Below are positions 1 through 10,480 of a stretch of 64,000 nucleotides of DNA, piece by piece. The DNA lies in assembly GCA_026545225.1 (NCBI GenBank), contig CM048849.1:14701541-14765540 (forward strand), written 5' to 3'. Made by a program: the position numbers and the translations under genes. The DNA is from Cornus controversa (taxonomy: Eukaryota > Streptophyta > Magnoliopsida > Cornales > Cornaceae). The notes below the pieces were generated by a model. The model worked only from the letters and a program-made list of their open reading frames with translations, made no database searches and was not told the DNA's origin. Position 1 is the first letter of the stretch; each line of letters opens with the position of its first letter.

Positions 1-382
1 ATTCTCTACAGTGATTCAGTGACTGTATCAGCATATAAGGGCCTCCCAGTGGCACTAAGAATATGCAACTCAAGCTAAATGCAGGTTTGTTTAATATAAC
101 CCACAAATATAGTTGACGTGCTGATATCTATGATATCCTCTTTCAACAATGAGACAAATTGTTAATTGCTGCTGCTAAGGAGGAGAAGAGGGGGGGGTGA
201 CAGATATGTGGTGAATGCCAAGCTTTCTGGTGATATTTGGACCAATGAAACAAAAATTCTGAGTAGTTGCTGCCTAGGAGGAGTGCAATATGTTCTATGC
301 TTATTCTTCTAAGTTCTTACTGGGTCTTAGGTTTAATATTCTTATTTGTTTGAGTTCTGTCATGAGAATTTTGTCATTAAGG
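1..382. other. Unassigned left edge
   Basis: No domain, RNA gene or repeat end was recognised on either strand. The stretch may be the 3' continuation of the minus-strand LINE ORF1 that begins near 2115, but I see no conserved residues to confirm this. A short G-run lies near 190. Confidence 0.3.
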
Positions 383-2115
383 CTAAAGACTCCCAAATGG
401 TGAAGGGAAACATACTTGATTATCGCCTCTATTTGCATCACTTCTGTTAGCTTTGTGAGTGATTTGGGTCTGTTTATTGGGGTCCTTATTGTTAATAAAA
501 TTGCTTCTAGTAGGCCATTTCTGTTTCTCAGCCCAAGTCCATCTCCTCTTGGGTTGGGTCTTGTTTCTACCTTGGGCCTGCCCCACTCTCAATGAATTAT
601 CAAGCTCCTCAATAGGCATCATCAACTCCAAAGGCTTCTCCCAGCTAGATTGTTATGTTTTCTTATTGTAATAATATCTTCTACCATCTGACATTTGCTC
701 TTGCCAATTAGATGAAGACTGTTGAGTGGTATTAGGAATGCTTACAACCTTGAAATTTACTTCTTTTCGAAAGCTTGGATGATTCTCCATCTTTGACTTT
801 GATCCTTCCTTCAAGACCCATTTTTGCTTCTCTATTTTTGTCCACTTTAGTCCTTTCTTGAGTCTTCTGTTTTGGGTACTGTTCTGTTTCTCTTGCCCAC
901 ACCAAGATGTTTGGATCGATGTTCGTGCTCCTTCCTTATCCTCTCCTTTTCAATTTCTGAACATACCTTTTTACATTATTGGCTGATTTCATCCCATCGT
1001 AGAGCTTCTCCATTTTGTTTCAAACTGTTTTAGGGCCTTATCTCCTCTGCGAGAGCTTTCAGCCAACGCCTTGGGCTTTTGGCCCTTACTATTATGGATT
1101 GATATCTGGCCCATTTCTCCTCTTCTCATTTTCGAGCCCATGGCCTCATGTCTGTTTGGGCCTATTTTAGCTGTAGGCCAGTCTCCTGTATAAATTGGTT
1201 ATTTGGCCTATAAGAATTTGAAAATATCTCTCGCTTTTGTTTGAATCTCAGATTATCTGTATGGCTTCCATGTGCTCTCTGAGCTGTATTCCACCCAAAT
1301 CAATCGTTATGCTCTACGTCGACACGTTTCTGGCGCCATACTACCTCTCCACCACTCGCCTCATGCGCGTGGGTTCCCAATCGTCCCTGTCCTCTCGCTC
1401 TACCTCATTTTTGTGCCACAAGCTTGCACTTCACTTTTTTGATGGCTTGACTATGTCGTCGCCACCACTCATCCTCCGTGATAAGCCGGCTAACATCTCT
1501 CCCTGCCAACGATTCATGCCTTGGAACCAACTCTGGTGTGATTTGTTCTGAAATGGTCACTCTGTAGGCCACCCGGTCATCTTCAACCAAAACAAACTTC
1601 GGGACGATACCACCATCTTCAACTGTGACTACAATCTTTTTCGCATCAACCATTTTTTTCACCGCAACGCTTCGAAAGGCTCCACAAAGATCTCCAACAG
1701 TAACAAAGAGCTTGTCGCACTAGAGATGTAATGGTAATCCATAAATTAAGATTCTTCTTTCTCTTTTCTTTTTCAATAATCCAGCACAACCCACCCTAAA
1801 ATACCATATGTCAAGTAGTAGCCGAGCTTCCTCCCATTGTCTCTTTCCCTCTTTCAGAACTCTCTTGGCCTCCTTCTTCGATGGAAACCTGAAGTACAAA
1901 AGGGAATCTGGCAGGGCTGTTATCTTCACGCTGCTAGGCACTTTCAAGGATTTTTGAGCCCATTCTTCAATCCTTTCTAAGCTTCCCATTCTCTGTCAAA
2001 TCTCCCAACCAAACAAGTATGAACCATTTCCCTCCTCTTGGTACTCCTGTCAGCCACTCGAAAAACATGGCCTCTCTCTGTTGCCACTCCTTCCACTTCG
2101 CCGGAGAGTGAGACA
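383..2115 (-). mobile_element. LINE B: L1-type element, ORF1 part
   Basis: This minus-strand fragment corresponds to the 5' leader and ORF1 of a plant L1-type LINE. The part nearest 2000 encodes a DUF4283 (gag-like) region. The part nearest 383-1240 has the Lys/Arg/Gln/Asn-rich low-complexity make-up usual for the ORF1 tail. ORF2 would lie further left, outside the window or lost. It is a separate insertion from LINE A, because on the minus strand LINE A's ORF2 lies upstream of this ORF1, the wrong order for one element. Confidence 0.6.
1405..2040 (-). pseudogene. LINE ORF1 fragment with DUF4283-like domain
   Basis: Known role of the family: ORF1 binds element RNA in the ribonucleoprotein. 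Reading the minus strand from about 1989, a region with KRVLKEGKRQWEE and LLLDIWYFRVGC ends in GLPLHL, which matches the DUF4283 signature of plant LINE ORF1 (a tryptophan-rich stretch followed by GLPLHLW). The frame then meets a stop where Trp would be expected and resumes with CDKLFVTVGDLCGAF, equal to the usual 'IGdlCGgf' motif, followed by about 90 residues to a stop near 1405. It is therefore a broken copy. The ATG at 1989 is internal to a frame that continues upstream. Lineage is sure; exact ends are not. Confidence 0.6.
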
Positions 2116-2329
2116 TGTAGAAATTTAAAAATGGCTGACATGACTTTAGTGACTCTAGTGAGACATGTAGCTGTGCCTTGGTGCTAGAAGCTAGTCTATC
2201 CTTTGTGTCGGTGTCGGTGTCAGTAGTAGGTACTTAGAGGGGGCGGAAGCTAGTCTATCCATTTTTTCTTTTTACCTTCTTTTTCTACCAATCCTCGAAC
2301 TCTTGACCTAAGGGTTGACCAAACAGGCC
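2116..2329. other. Spacer between two LINE fragments, with short direct repeats
   Basis: The stretch holds two copies of GAGACATGTAG (about 2109 and 2159) and two copies of AGCTAGTCTATCC (about 2190 and 2248). They may be target-site or filler duplications linked to insertion or deletion at the LINE ends. No coding potential is seen. Confidence 0.35.
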
Positions 2330-2921
2330 AACTCCTAAGTCTATTTGTCATCACCTTTGTAATAACCTTATATAAAGTACTAAAAAGGGAGACAGGCCTA
2401 TAGTCAGTAGCACTTAAACCATGATCTTTTCTAGGGATCAAGGTAATAAAAGTAGTATTTAAACCTTGTGAGAGTTTAGAAGTAGAGAAAAAATGCTACA
2501 CAGCCTTCACTACATCATTGCCAATCACATGCCAAAACTTATGGAAAAATCTGGGAGGATAACCATTAGCACCAGGAGCTTTGCGAGGGTTTAAGGCCAC
2601 AATCACCTCTTTAATCTCAAAAGCATCTACTACTATTTCAAGTATACCTTTATCAAAATCAGAGATGACATTCCTAGGAGGAAAAAGCTCAGAAATAGCA
2701 GGAGAAGGTTCATTATAAAGACCATAGTAGTATTGAACTAACCAGTCTCTAATAGTATCATGGTCTTCAGTATAGGAGCCATCCATATTCTGATGAGAAG
2801 TAACAAAATTCCTATTTCTTCTTTGCCTGACCGTATGATGAAAGAAAGTGGTGCATCTGTCATTCTTTCTCAGCCAAGTCAATCTAGACTTTTGAGCCAA
2901 AACCATCTCTTCAAGACTCAA
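2330..2921 (-). pseudogene. LINE linker and N-terminal reverse transcriptase
   Basis: The minus strand encodes the linker motif 'QKSRLTWLRKNDRCTTFF' (family: 'QKSRixWLkxGDxNTxFF'), then 'ALNPRKAPGANGYPPRFF' (family: 'KAPGPDGf'), then 'IPRKDHGLSATDYRPVSL' followed by 'YKVITKVMTNRLR' (family: 'IPK...dyRPISL...yKiiskvLanRLk'). The similarity stops after this point. The catalytic FADD/YADD block lies beyond the break and is absent. Confidence 0.7.
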
Positions 2922-3041
2922 CAGATTTTCTTAATTAGAAACAGCAGCCTTCCGGCCCTTCTCTGCCTGTAATAAGGATTCATTAGGAGGATCAGCCAGA
3001 ATATGTTGGATGGAACTTAAAGCATTTCTAACATCCCCAAT

Positions 3042-3895
3042 TTACTTGCTAACAGTACATGTGTCCCTATTCCTATTCTTAATCCCATCCGTAAGAATCC
3101 TTAGCTTCTTCATCAATTGATGTATAGGACTACCAGTGATTTTTGAGTTCCAAGCATTAACAACCAATCGTTCCACCTCAGGCATGGAACAGAAAATCTT
3201 GAGAAATCTAAAAGGCTTTGGACCTTGTGAGCAAGAGGACCACTTCACCACTAAACCATAGTGATCTAAAAGAGAAGCTGCAGAGAGAGTCAATTAGAAT
3301 CAGTAAAATTCAATGACCAATCTGAATTGACCAAAGCTCTATCAAGCCTAGCCAAAATTATTCTTCAAGTGAATTGTTTATTTGACCAAGACCATGAGCC
3401 ATTATCAATAGGAATATAATCTAGTCACACTGCATTCAAAACTCCATTGAACTCACCAAGGAGAGATTGGGGAATTCTAAGGCCACCAACTTTCTCATGA
3501 TTAAATCTTACAATGTTCCAATCACTCAGAACCAGCCAAGGGGCATCAATAGCAACAACATTGTTAAGTAAACTTTGCCAAAGCAATCTCCTTTCAGCCA
3601 CTCTGTTACCAACATAAATTGTTGAAACAAAAAATACCTGGCCAGTAGAAATCAACCTGCACTTCAGAAGCATGTGAATGGATAATATCAACAGAAAAAA
3701 TAGAGGGGTTCCAACACACCCAAATCTTGTAAATAGATCTAAATTTATAACTAACCTTCCAACACCATGAGGAATTTATTCTCTTTGAAAGTTTAGGGAA
3801 CTTAACTTCCCTAACTCTATTTTCAACAAGAATAGCAAGAAAACAATGTTTAGAGGAAATTCAATTCTTGACTTTCTTTTGCATTAGAGGTCTAT
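3042..3895 (-). pseudogene. LINE endonuclease domain (APE-type), degenerate
   Basis: Known role: this domain nicks target DNA to start target-primed reverse transcription. The frame can be followed from an early 'RPLMQKKVK' region (family: 'GLNDPLKQKEV'), through 'CFLAILVENRV' (family: 'xxLLETKV') and 'KIWVCWNP', to 'LVLSDWNIV', where the family has 'GDFN' and the Asp and Asn are kept. It ends with 'LLDHYGLVV' and 'PKPFRFLKIF', the usual end of the domain (S/LDH...PFRF). Stops and frame changes interrupt it. The order and spacing of motifs make the family secure. Confidence 0.65.
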
Positions 3896-3899
3896 TTTA

Positions 3900-5387
3900 T
3901 AAAGACCAAGTTTATTTTTAACCAGTTTTTTTATTATTATTTTATTTAATGAAAAATGATTATAAATAGAATTACGTATGTTATAAATATAATTTACATG
4001 CGTGGGGACTAGTTATGAGGTCCGGGGAAGCATTGAGCCATTTAGCTCATTTTGAGATTTTGGGACGGAGTGGGCGTAGGTCAGGTGGGCCCAGGGGGCC
4101 GAAATTTTTTTGAAAAAGTTTATTTTTAGTTTTGGACCATTTAAAATGTTTTAAGAGAGATGGAACAAGTTTTGGAACCATAACTTCTTCTAGAATCGAA
4201 AATAGAGTTCACGAGGTATGTTAAGTGACTTAGGGGCTGATATTTTTTTTGTAGAATTAGGCTCCGAAACAGCCGGTTCACTCTCTTCTCTCTCTCCTCT
4301 TCTTATTTTGTAGATTTGGAGGCTTTGGAGTGTGATACGAAAGGTGCTGAAAGAGGACAGATTGTTTTACGTGTTGAGAGCGTCAATATAATTGGTTCAA
4401 AGTTGATCTTGGATGATTTCCATCCGGGACATATTTGAGGTTTTGTTTGAAATTTTTTTCAAATCGAGGTAGGGATGTCTAACTCACGTTTTCTGCGGTT
4501 TGTGTGAGTATGTTGGATGTCTAGGACATCCAGCAAGAGTTTTATGTGTTTAAAATGTATTTTTTAATGTAAAACATGTATGTATGTGATCTTAGCATGA
4601 CATTATGTGATATACATGATTATGTGCCTTATGTGAATGGTATATGTGCATAATATGTGAGAAATTGGAGCTTTAGGCTCGTTTGGTGAATTTACATGAA
4701 AAATGTGGCTAAGTGTTTGATTTAATGTTTCAATAAGAATGTTGAAGCATGCCATATGATTATTACATTGTTTTAAAGTTTTTATATGCATGTTTGGCAT
4801 GAGAGAATGTGGATATGAGCATGTGTTGTTTTAAAGTTTTTATATGTATGTTTGGCATGAGAGAATGCGGATATGTGGCATGATTATGAAATGTTCATGC
4901 ACTACACACGCATAACGTGAGAATGTATGTAGAAAGGTTGTGAATAACAGGATGGGTCTTGAAATTGGAGTCCGGGTGTTTCATCGGACGTGACCTGTGA
5001 TTGGAGTCCGAGGGATTAATGAAAGGCTGTGAAAGATCGGATGGACCGACATCGAAGTCTGAATGTTAGGTTGTGTGGGTGACACGTGAGAAGTGCATGA
5101 CATGATGCATACATTCATGGCATGATTGTTCAATATGTGAAATCATGCATGAATTGCCATTCTTTTGTATGATTCCTATTTCCTTGGGTGGTATTCATGG
5201 GATTGTAGGAAATGTGTTTTAGTGCATTTCTACTGAGCACGCATGAGCTCATCCCTTATGTCAACATTTTGAGTACTGGAAAGGAAGTGGCAAATTCTCA
5301 CCAACCTTGAGTTGGATTTGGAGCTTAGATGACTTTTTGATAGCTTTTGTGAATGCATGTCCAAAATGTGAACTTGATGCATTACTT
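3900..5387 (+). mobile_element. Old Tekay-type LTR fragment (first part)
   Basis: This is a fossil LTR resembling the 5' LTR of element T at 40141: the phrase near 4200 around 'GTTAAGTGACTTAGGGG' matches 'GTTAAGTGGCCGGGG' near 40460 in order and spacing. The promoter-like leader and the 'GGAGTCCG' repeats (4960-5060) also lie in matching order. The LTR is interrupted at 5387 by solo LTR L and appears to resume at 17561. It is heavily diverged and therefore old. It starts close to where LINE A ends. Confidence 0.5.
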
Positions 5388-5666
5388 TGTAATACCCCAT
5401 AATTTGAGGATATTTAAATTGGGTTTTTATTTATTTGATGGAATTTTTAATTATTTAAATACTTTAATTAATTTTGTCAATGCCTTTTTTTTTATATGTT
5501 TAATGTGGATGTTTGAATTGTTACTAAGTGTTGATTGTGTGTTAAATATTTGTTTTAAATATAGTGTTTTTCTGTTAAATAAAAATATGTTGGTTTGGGC
5601 TGCATTTTCTTTATTCTTGTTTTATTATTATTATTATTAGGTTGGGCTAGGCTGCTGGGCTGGGCT

Positions 5667-5709
<43 letters not shown>
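5667..5709. repeat. (AT)n microsatellite in the L LTR
   Basis: About 20 AT dinucleotides. The minus-strand copy of the same LTR has a shorter AT run near 32256-32270, so the locus varies in length between copies. Confidence 0.9.
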
Positions 5710-5712
<3 letters not shown>

Positions 5713-6689
5713 GGGCTAAATAGTTTATATTTATTAGTTTAATTATTTAAGAATGTTAAATAAGAGAAAAGGAATTAGGATTTAGTAGTTTCTACGTACA
5801 GAGGATTCTGCGCCTGATAGGGAGAAAACGGTATACGTCAGGAAAAGAGAAAAGAAGCGATTTTTGCTCAACATCACAAGGCAAGTTCGAACTCTTCTCT
5901 TCCCATTTGAATCTGTATATATATATATATATTTGTATATACATGTTGGAATATATGTATAATATATATATTAATTGTATAGACATGTTGCTAGAAATTT
6001 GTATGCATTTAATTTTGAAAGTAAATGATTTTGCATGCTAGAAATAATTCTGTGAATTAAACATGAAGATTTTGGAGTTTTGGTACTGTTTTAGGGTATT
6101 TTTGCATATGTATATACATATATATATGACTGTATAGGCGGGTATATATATATATTAACATTAAAATTGGGTTTACTGGATTCATCATTTTTGAACGTTT
6201 TTGTTCCGATTAAAAGGTAGATCTTACTTCCTAGAACAATCCTTGAAAGTTTGGTTATGAACCGTTGGGTAAATTGACGGGAAATTGAGTTTAAAATTTT
6301 AGATTTTTGAAACTTGAAATTGGGCGTTTTTGATTTAGCCCGCGAGAGGGGATGATTTTGGTACCAATACGTAACTTAGATCGATACGAGTTCAATGGTG
6401 TATTCATATGCGCGATTCGGTGCTCGAAAGTGATCGGGAAGTTCGGCCTCCATTGTTGCCCGCTGAAGCTTCAGGTGGGGAAGAAGAAAGAAAGAAAAAA
6501 AAAAGGTGGCCACATGTCCGCCGGCGCGTGCCGCTGGTGCCGGTGGCCGGAAAAATATTTTTGGGCCCCATTCGCGGGGGCCCACCTCTGGGTCCGATAT
6601 GGGCCTATTCCGAATTATTTTATTATTTGTTTTGAATTTTTAAAATTTTTGGAAAAACTTGAAAATTTGGAAAATTATTTTTTAAAAAT

Positions 6690-7165
6690 ACTTTTATAAT
6701 TCTAAAAATTCCAAAAAATTTATGTCAACTTCCTGGGAGCTTGGGGTTTAAATTTCATGTCGAAATGATTTACCATTGTCTTTAAATTAATTTTTAAAGT
6801 GTCTAAAAACTGGATTTTTCATCTTCTTTAATTTTAGAAAATACTTATAAAGTTCCAAAAATTCCCAAATTTTAACTAAAACTTTCTGGAGGCTAAATAC
6901 ACTTGGGTTTAAATTTTCAACTCAAAATGATCTTCCCTTGTTGTTCAATTGATTTTTAAAGTGTCCAAAAGTTGGGTTTTTCACTTTCTGTAAGTTTAGA
7001 AAATACTTTTATAATTCCGAAAATTCCCAAATTTTTGCTGTAACTTTCTAGAGGTTAAATAAACTTGGGTTTAAATTTTCATCTTGAAAGGAGCTTCCCT
7101 TAGTGTTCAATGAATTTTTAAAGTATCTAAAAGTTGGGTTTTCACCTTCTTTTATTTGTTGAAAA
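6690..7165 (+). repeat. Three degenerate tandem units of about 150 bp in the L LTR
   Basis: Each unit holds an 'ATAATTCC-AAAATTCCCAAA' region, then 'AACTTTCTGGAGGTTAAAT', then 'CTTGGGTTTAAATTTTCA', and ends with 'TTTTTAAAGTGTCTAAAAG'. The same array occurs in the minus-strand copy at about 30780-31260, so it is a property of the LTR family. Confidence 0.75.
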
Positions 7166-7499
7166 TATTTTGTAAAATTTTTAAAATTCCAGAATGAGTT
7201 AATAGGGTTATTAGAAGTATAATAGGCCCATAAACCTAGATAAGAGTTTGGTTTAGACTCCCTCATAAATTTGAGTGCATTGGGGGTTGGATTGGGTGTT
7301 TGCTTCTAAAGTGGTTAAATTGTGTTATTTGATTTACTTGAATGTATTTTCCTTTAAGGATATAAATACCCATTAAATACTTGATTATAGTTTACTTGTG
7401 AATGATTTGTGTTATGGTGATAATTTCATGTCGGATAATTTGAATTTACTTTGTTTGTGCAAATTAAAATCATAATGCACCTTGTTTATTTTATGTTTC

Positions 7500-7834
7500 A
7501 TATTGGGAATACATCTATGCATTTTAATTGGCATGTAAGGATTGCTCGGTGTGTCAGGATCGCCCATACCTAATAAGATATCAATGCATTTTATTTGGCA
7601 TGTTGGGATTGCCAAGGCGTGTCAGGATTGCCCATACCTAATAAGGTATCTATGCATTTTATTTTGTCATGTAAGGATTGCCCGGTGTGTGAGGATCGCC
7701 CATACCTAATAAGGTATCTATGCATTTTATTTTGGCATGTTGGGATTGCCAAGGCGTGTCAGGATCGCCTAATACCTAATAAGGTATCTATGCATTTTAT
7801 TTGGCATGTTGGGATTGCCAAGGCGTGTCGGGAT
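7500..7834 (+). repeat. Hairpin-forming minisatellite of the L LTR (first part)
   Basis: About four to five units of 65-70 bp. Each has three dyads: ATACCTAATAAGGTAT, a hairpin GGCA-loop-TGCC and a hairpin GGCG-loop-CGCC. The two hairpins share a loop close to TGTNRGGAT while the stem pair switches A-T to G-C. The array is cut by E1 and continues at 16402. Confidence 0.85.
7830..7834 (+). repeat. Target-site duplication of E1 (left copy)
   Basis: GGGAT directly before the TG of the E1 left LTR. The same five bases follow the right LTR at 16402-16406. Confidence 0.85.
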
Positions 7835-9245
7835 TGATCGGCGTTAAATGTTACGCATTCTAGCCTCTTAATTTGCATATTTTATTCTCTTAGTGATAGG
7901 TTATATGTGATTTTACTCTATTTTTGTATTTTCTGTCTTTTTCAGAGCCTTAATGATTATTTCAGATAAAACCATGATTTTGGGCTTTTAAAGATGATAT
8001 TCAAGAAGATTATACGAAGCCTACATCTAATGGGTCCATTCAACTCCATATTTCAACTCAAATCAGCCCAAGGAAGAGGTTCAAGAGAATTACAACTGCT
8101 TAAGAAGGTTACGGGCCTGAAGCCCAATTTTGCATTTAATCCAGTTTTAATCCCGTTTTGGAAAGTCGACCTAAAGTCTTATTTCCGAGTATCAATTCGA
8201 CTTAATTCTCGCGAAAGTTGAACGAAATTCAATTCTGAACACTTTTGTATTTCACGTAAATTTTGTGAATCGGACTTCTACTGGGTCAAAACTTGGGCCG
8301 AAAGTCAGTAGAAAAATCTACCTATTTAGGGCTGCGGGAAAACCCTAATTATCTCCTAATTGGATTAGGACTTTATCTCCTAATTGGATTAGGACTTTAT
8401 GTATTCTCTTGGGGTATAAATTCTCTTGGGGTATAAAGAGGTGAATTGGAGGCTGTTTTGAGGGAGAAAAAGAAGTGGAGGCCAGGGCAAAGAAGACAGA
8501 GACAATCCGGGTTTTATTTATTCATTATGTCTTTTTTTATTTTGTTTTCTTCTTCTTCTATCATGTGTAACTAAACTCCTCAACTAAGGGTTGAGGAGGA
8601 AACCTCCATTAATGAAGTGAAGTTCTTTTGTTTATTAATTGATTCGCATGTGTATGATTTAATTGCTTATGATTTTCTCTTCTCGTGATTAATTATTTTA
8701 TAGTTTTTTCACCATCTATATCATGTATATGTGGTAGTTAGAAAGTATTATAATTAATCTAAGTTTGGGTTTGTATTTCTTAAAAGTGATAATCTTTGAT
8801 CTTATGTTTTTCATTAAATTGGATACATAGGATGCTTAGAATTCTACACTAGTAAAGCGAAAGAAAATCTACCTTTTTGTTATATTTTTTATAGTGCTTT
8901 ATTGATAAATCTTGAGTTAGCAATAGATTGATTTCTTGATTATTACTCTAAATTTGGGAATTAATAAATGAATATTAGAAGCTTCATGGATTTAATGGTG
9001 GTGGAATCCGACACCCTAGTTATTTTCTCTATTTGATTTTAATAGTGTTATTTTATTTGCATGTTAGTTTAATTTATCTCAAATCAACCAAATTGTGTTT
9101 AAACTAGATTAGTTTTAAATTAATTTGAATTTGTGTTAGTTTTTCTTCTTAAAGCATTCCCTTGGGTTCGACCTCGTTCTTGGGAATCTATACTTCAATA
9201 GATTCGTACACTTGCGAGTTATTTAACAATTTTAAAACAACATCA
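7835..9245 (+). repeat. E1 5' LTR
   Basis: 1411 bp, starting TGATCGGCG and ending ACAACATCA. It pairs with 14989-16401. It contains duplicated short promoter-region repeats near 8350-8440 and the typical 'GGTTCGACCTCG' near the end. Confidence 0.9.
8350..8442 (+). promoter_or_regulatory. Candidate LTR promoter with two TATAAA boxes
   Basis: A tandem pair of 25-bp units (CTCCTAATTGGATTAGGACT core) is followed by two copies of CTCTTGGGGTATAAA, with TATAAA at about 8415 and 8432. The arrangement is repeated in the 3' LTR (about 15505-15597). It is a plausible core promoter; no start site can be read from sequence. Confidence 0.45.
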
Positions 9246-9251
9246 AGTTTT

Positions 9252-9269
9252 TGGCGCCGTTGCCGGGGA
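9252..9269 (+). other. E1 primer binding site (tRNA-Asp type)
   Basis: TGGCGCCGTTGCCGGGGA lies six bases after the 5' LTR. It is the primer site known from the Athila and Tat lineages and complementary to the 3' end of tRNA-Asp. Confidence 0.9.
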
Positions 9270-9408
9270 ATTGCAAACAAGAAAACTAATCAAATTTCGA
9301 TTGATTTAATTCTTCTACTAGTTATAATTTAGTTTTTTTTTTCTTTCTTTTGTTTTATTATTATCAAAAGGAAAAAAAATCTTTCCAATTTTAATTATTT
9401 GTTCTAGG

Positions 9409-9439
<31 letters not shown>

Positions 9440-10480
9440 TTTATTATTATAGTTTAGTTTTAGTTTTAGTTTTAGTTTTAGTTTTAGTTTTATTACTATT
9501 TCTCTTAGTCTAGTTTTTGTTTTATTTTATTGTTATTGTTTTACCTGATACTTCTTGAATTCTATAGGTGGTATTATTGAAAATTGCCTTTTTCGCATGT
9601 TCTTGGGCACTACTTTGGAATCCAAGTAAGTACAGTTTTTTTTCCTTCCGTTTATTATTATTTTTTATTTCTTTTCTTTTCTTTTCTTAGATTAGGGAAA
9701 CATAGATTTTTGTTTTAGGTTGATAACTTGTGCATGAGAACTCTAAGATAGAATAACTTAGAAATAACCCTAGGGTCACACTTTCTTCAAGTTTATTTTA
9801 TATTTTATTTTATTTTTTTCTCTATTTAAAAAAAAGAAAGAAAGAAAGATCACACACTCACTCACTTTTTATTTTATTTTTTTGTTTTTATGGTGTGTTT
9901 TGTTTGTGCATTTTAATTTAGCATTCTTGCATTAAAATTTTAGTAAGGGCACAAACCCCCAACAAGATAAGGATTGGATTTCATCACCAATTCCTTGCCC
10001 AACTAGGTTAAAAATCTCCTTACATTTGTCTATCCCAAGCCAAATTTAGTTTAAATCTAAAATCAAGTAGACATTGGCCACAGGGATTCACATAGCTTAT
10101 AGGACCCTCTTGGACAGAGTTAACTTTTGGTAACTCCAGTGAGCACCTTCCAACTTCACAATGTCTAGGAAAGTTCTGAGAAGATTGGTTTTTAAGTGGG
10201 ACTGTTTGTGACCCCTCCAATCTATCTTAGAAATTTTCCTGGTTGTATTGTTGGTGGGGCTTAACTGGTAATCCTCTAGTTCCTCTGAAAGGGAGTAGAA
10301 GCTGTCTAACTAGGTAAGAATTATTTTGGAACTAGTCCAGATAATTCTTTAGGAAAATAAATAAAAAATAAAAAAAATAAAAATAGAAATCACTAACCTT
10401 GAATTAAATTTGAAAAAATAAATAAATAAATAAATTTTGCTTGATTATTTGGTTGGTGTTTTTGTGAGTCATTTTAGTGT
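9270..10480 (+). other. E1 leader, noncoding
   Basis: A T-rich leader with several T/A homopolymers, a (GTTTTA)n run at 9451-9492 and GAAA-rich stretches near 9830. No coding domain is seen before the gag frame. Confidence 0.7.

Larger units (their letters stand above)
2330..3895 (-). mobile_element. LINE A: internal ORF2 piece, both ends missing
   Basis: A minus-strand piece of plant L1-type ORF2 runs from just inside the endonuclease N-terminus (about 3895) to the start of the reverse transcriptase (about 2330). The first endonuclease residues are missing at the 5' end. Most of the RT, the cysteine-rich C-terminal region, the 3' UTR and the poly(A) tail are missing at the 3' end. Ordinary 5' truncation cannot explain a lost 3' end, so a later deletion or break is likely. 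Confidence 0.7.

Noticed and set aside
7994-8221. Conserved 75-codon ORF, repeated at 15150-15377
   Set aside because: Its conservation comes only from the two nearly identical LTRs of E1. The frame has no similarity to known proteins.
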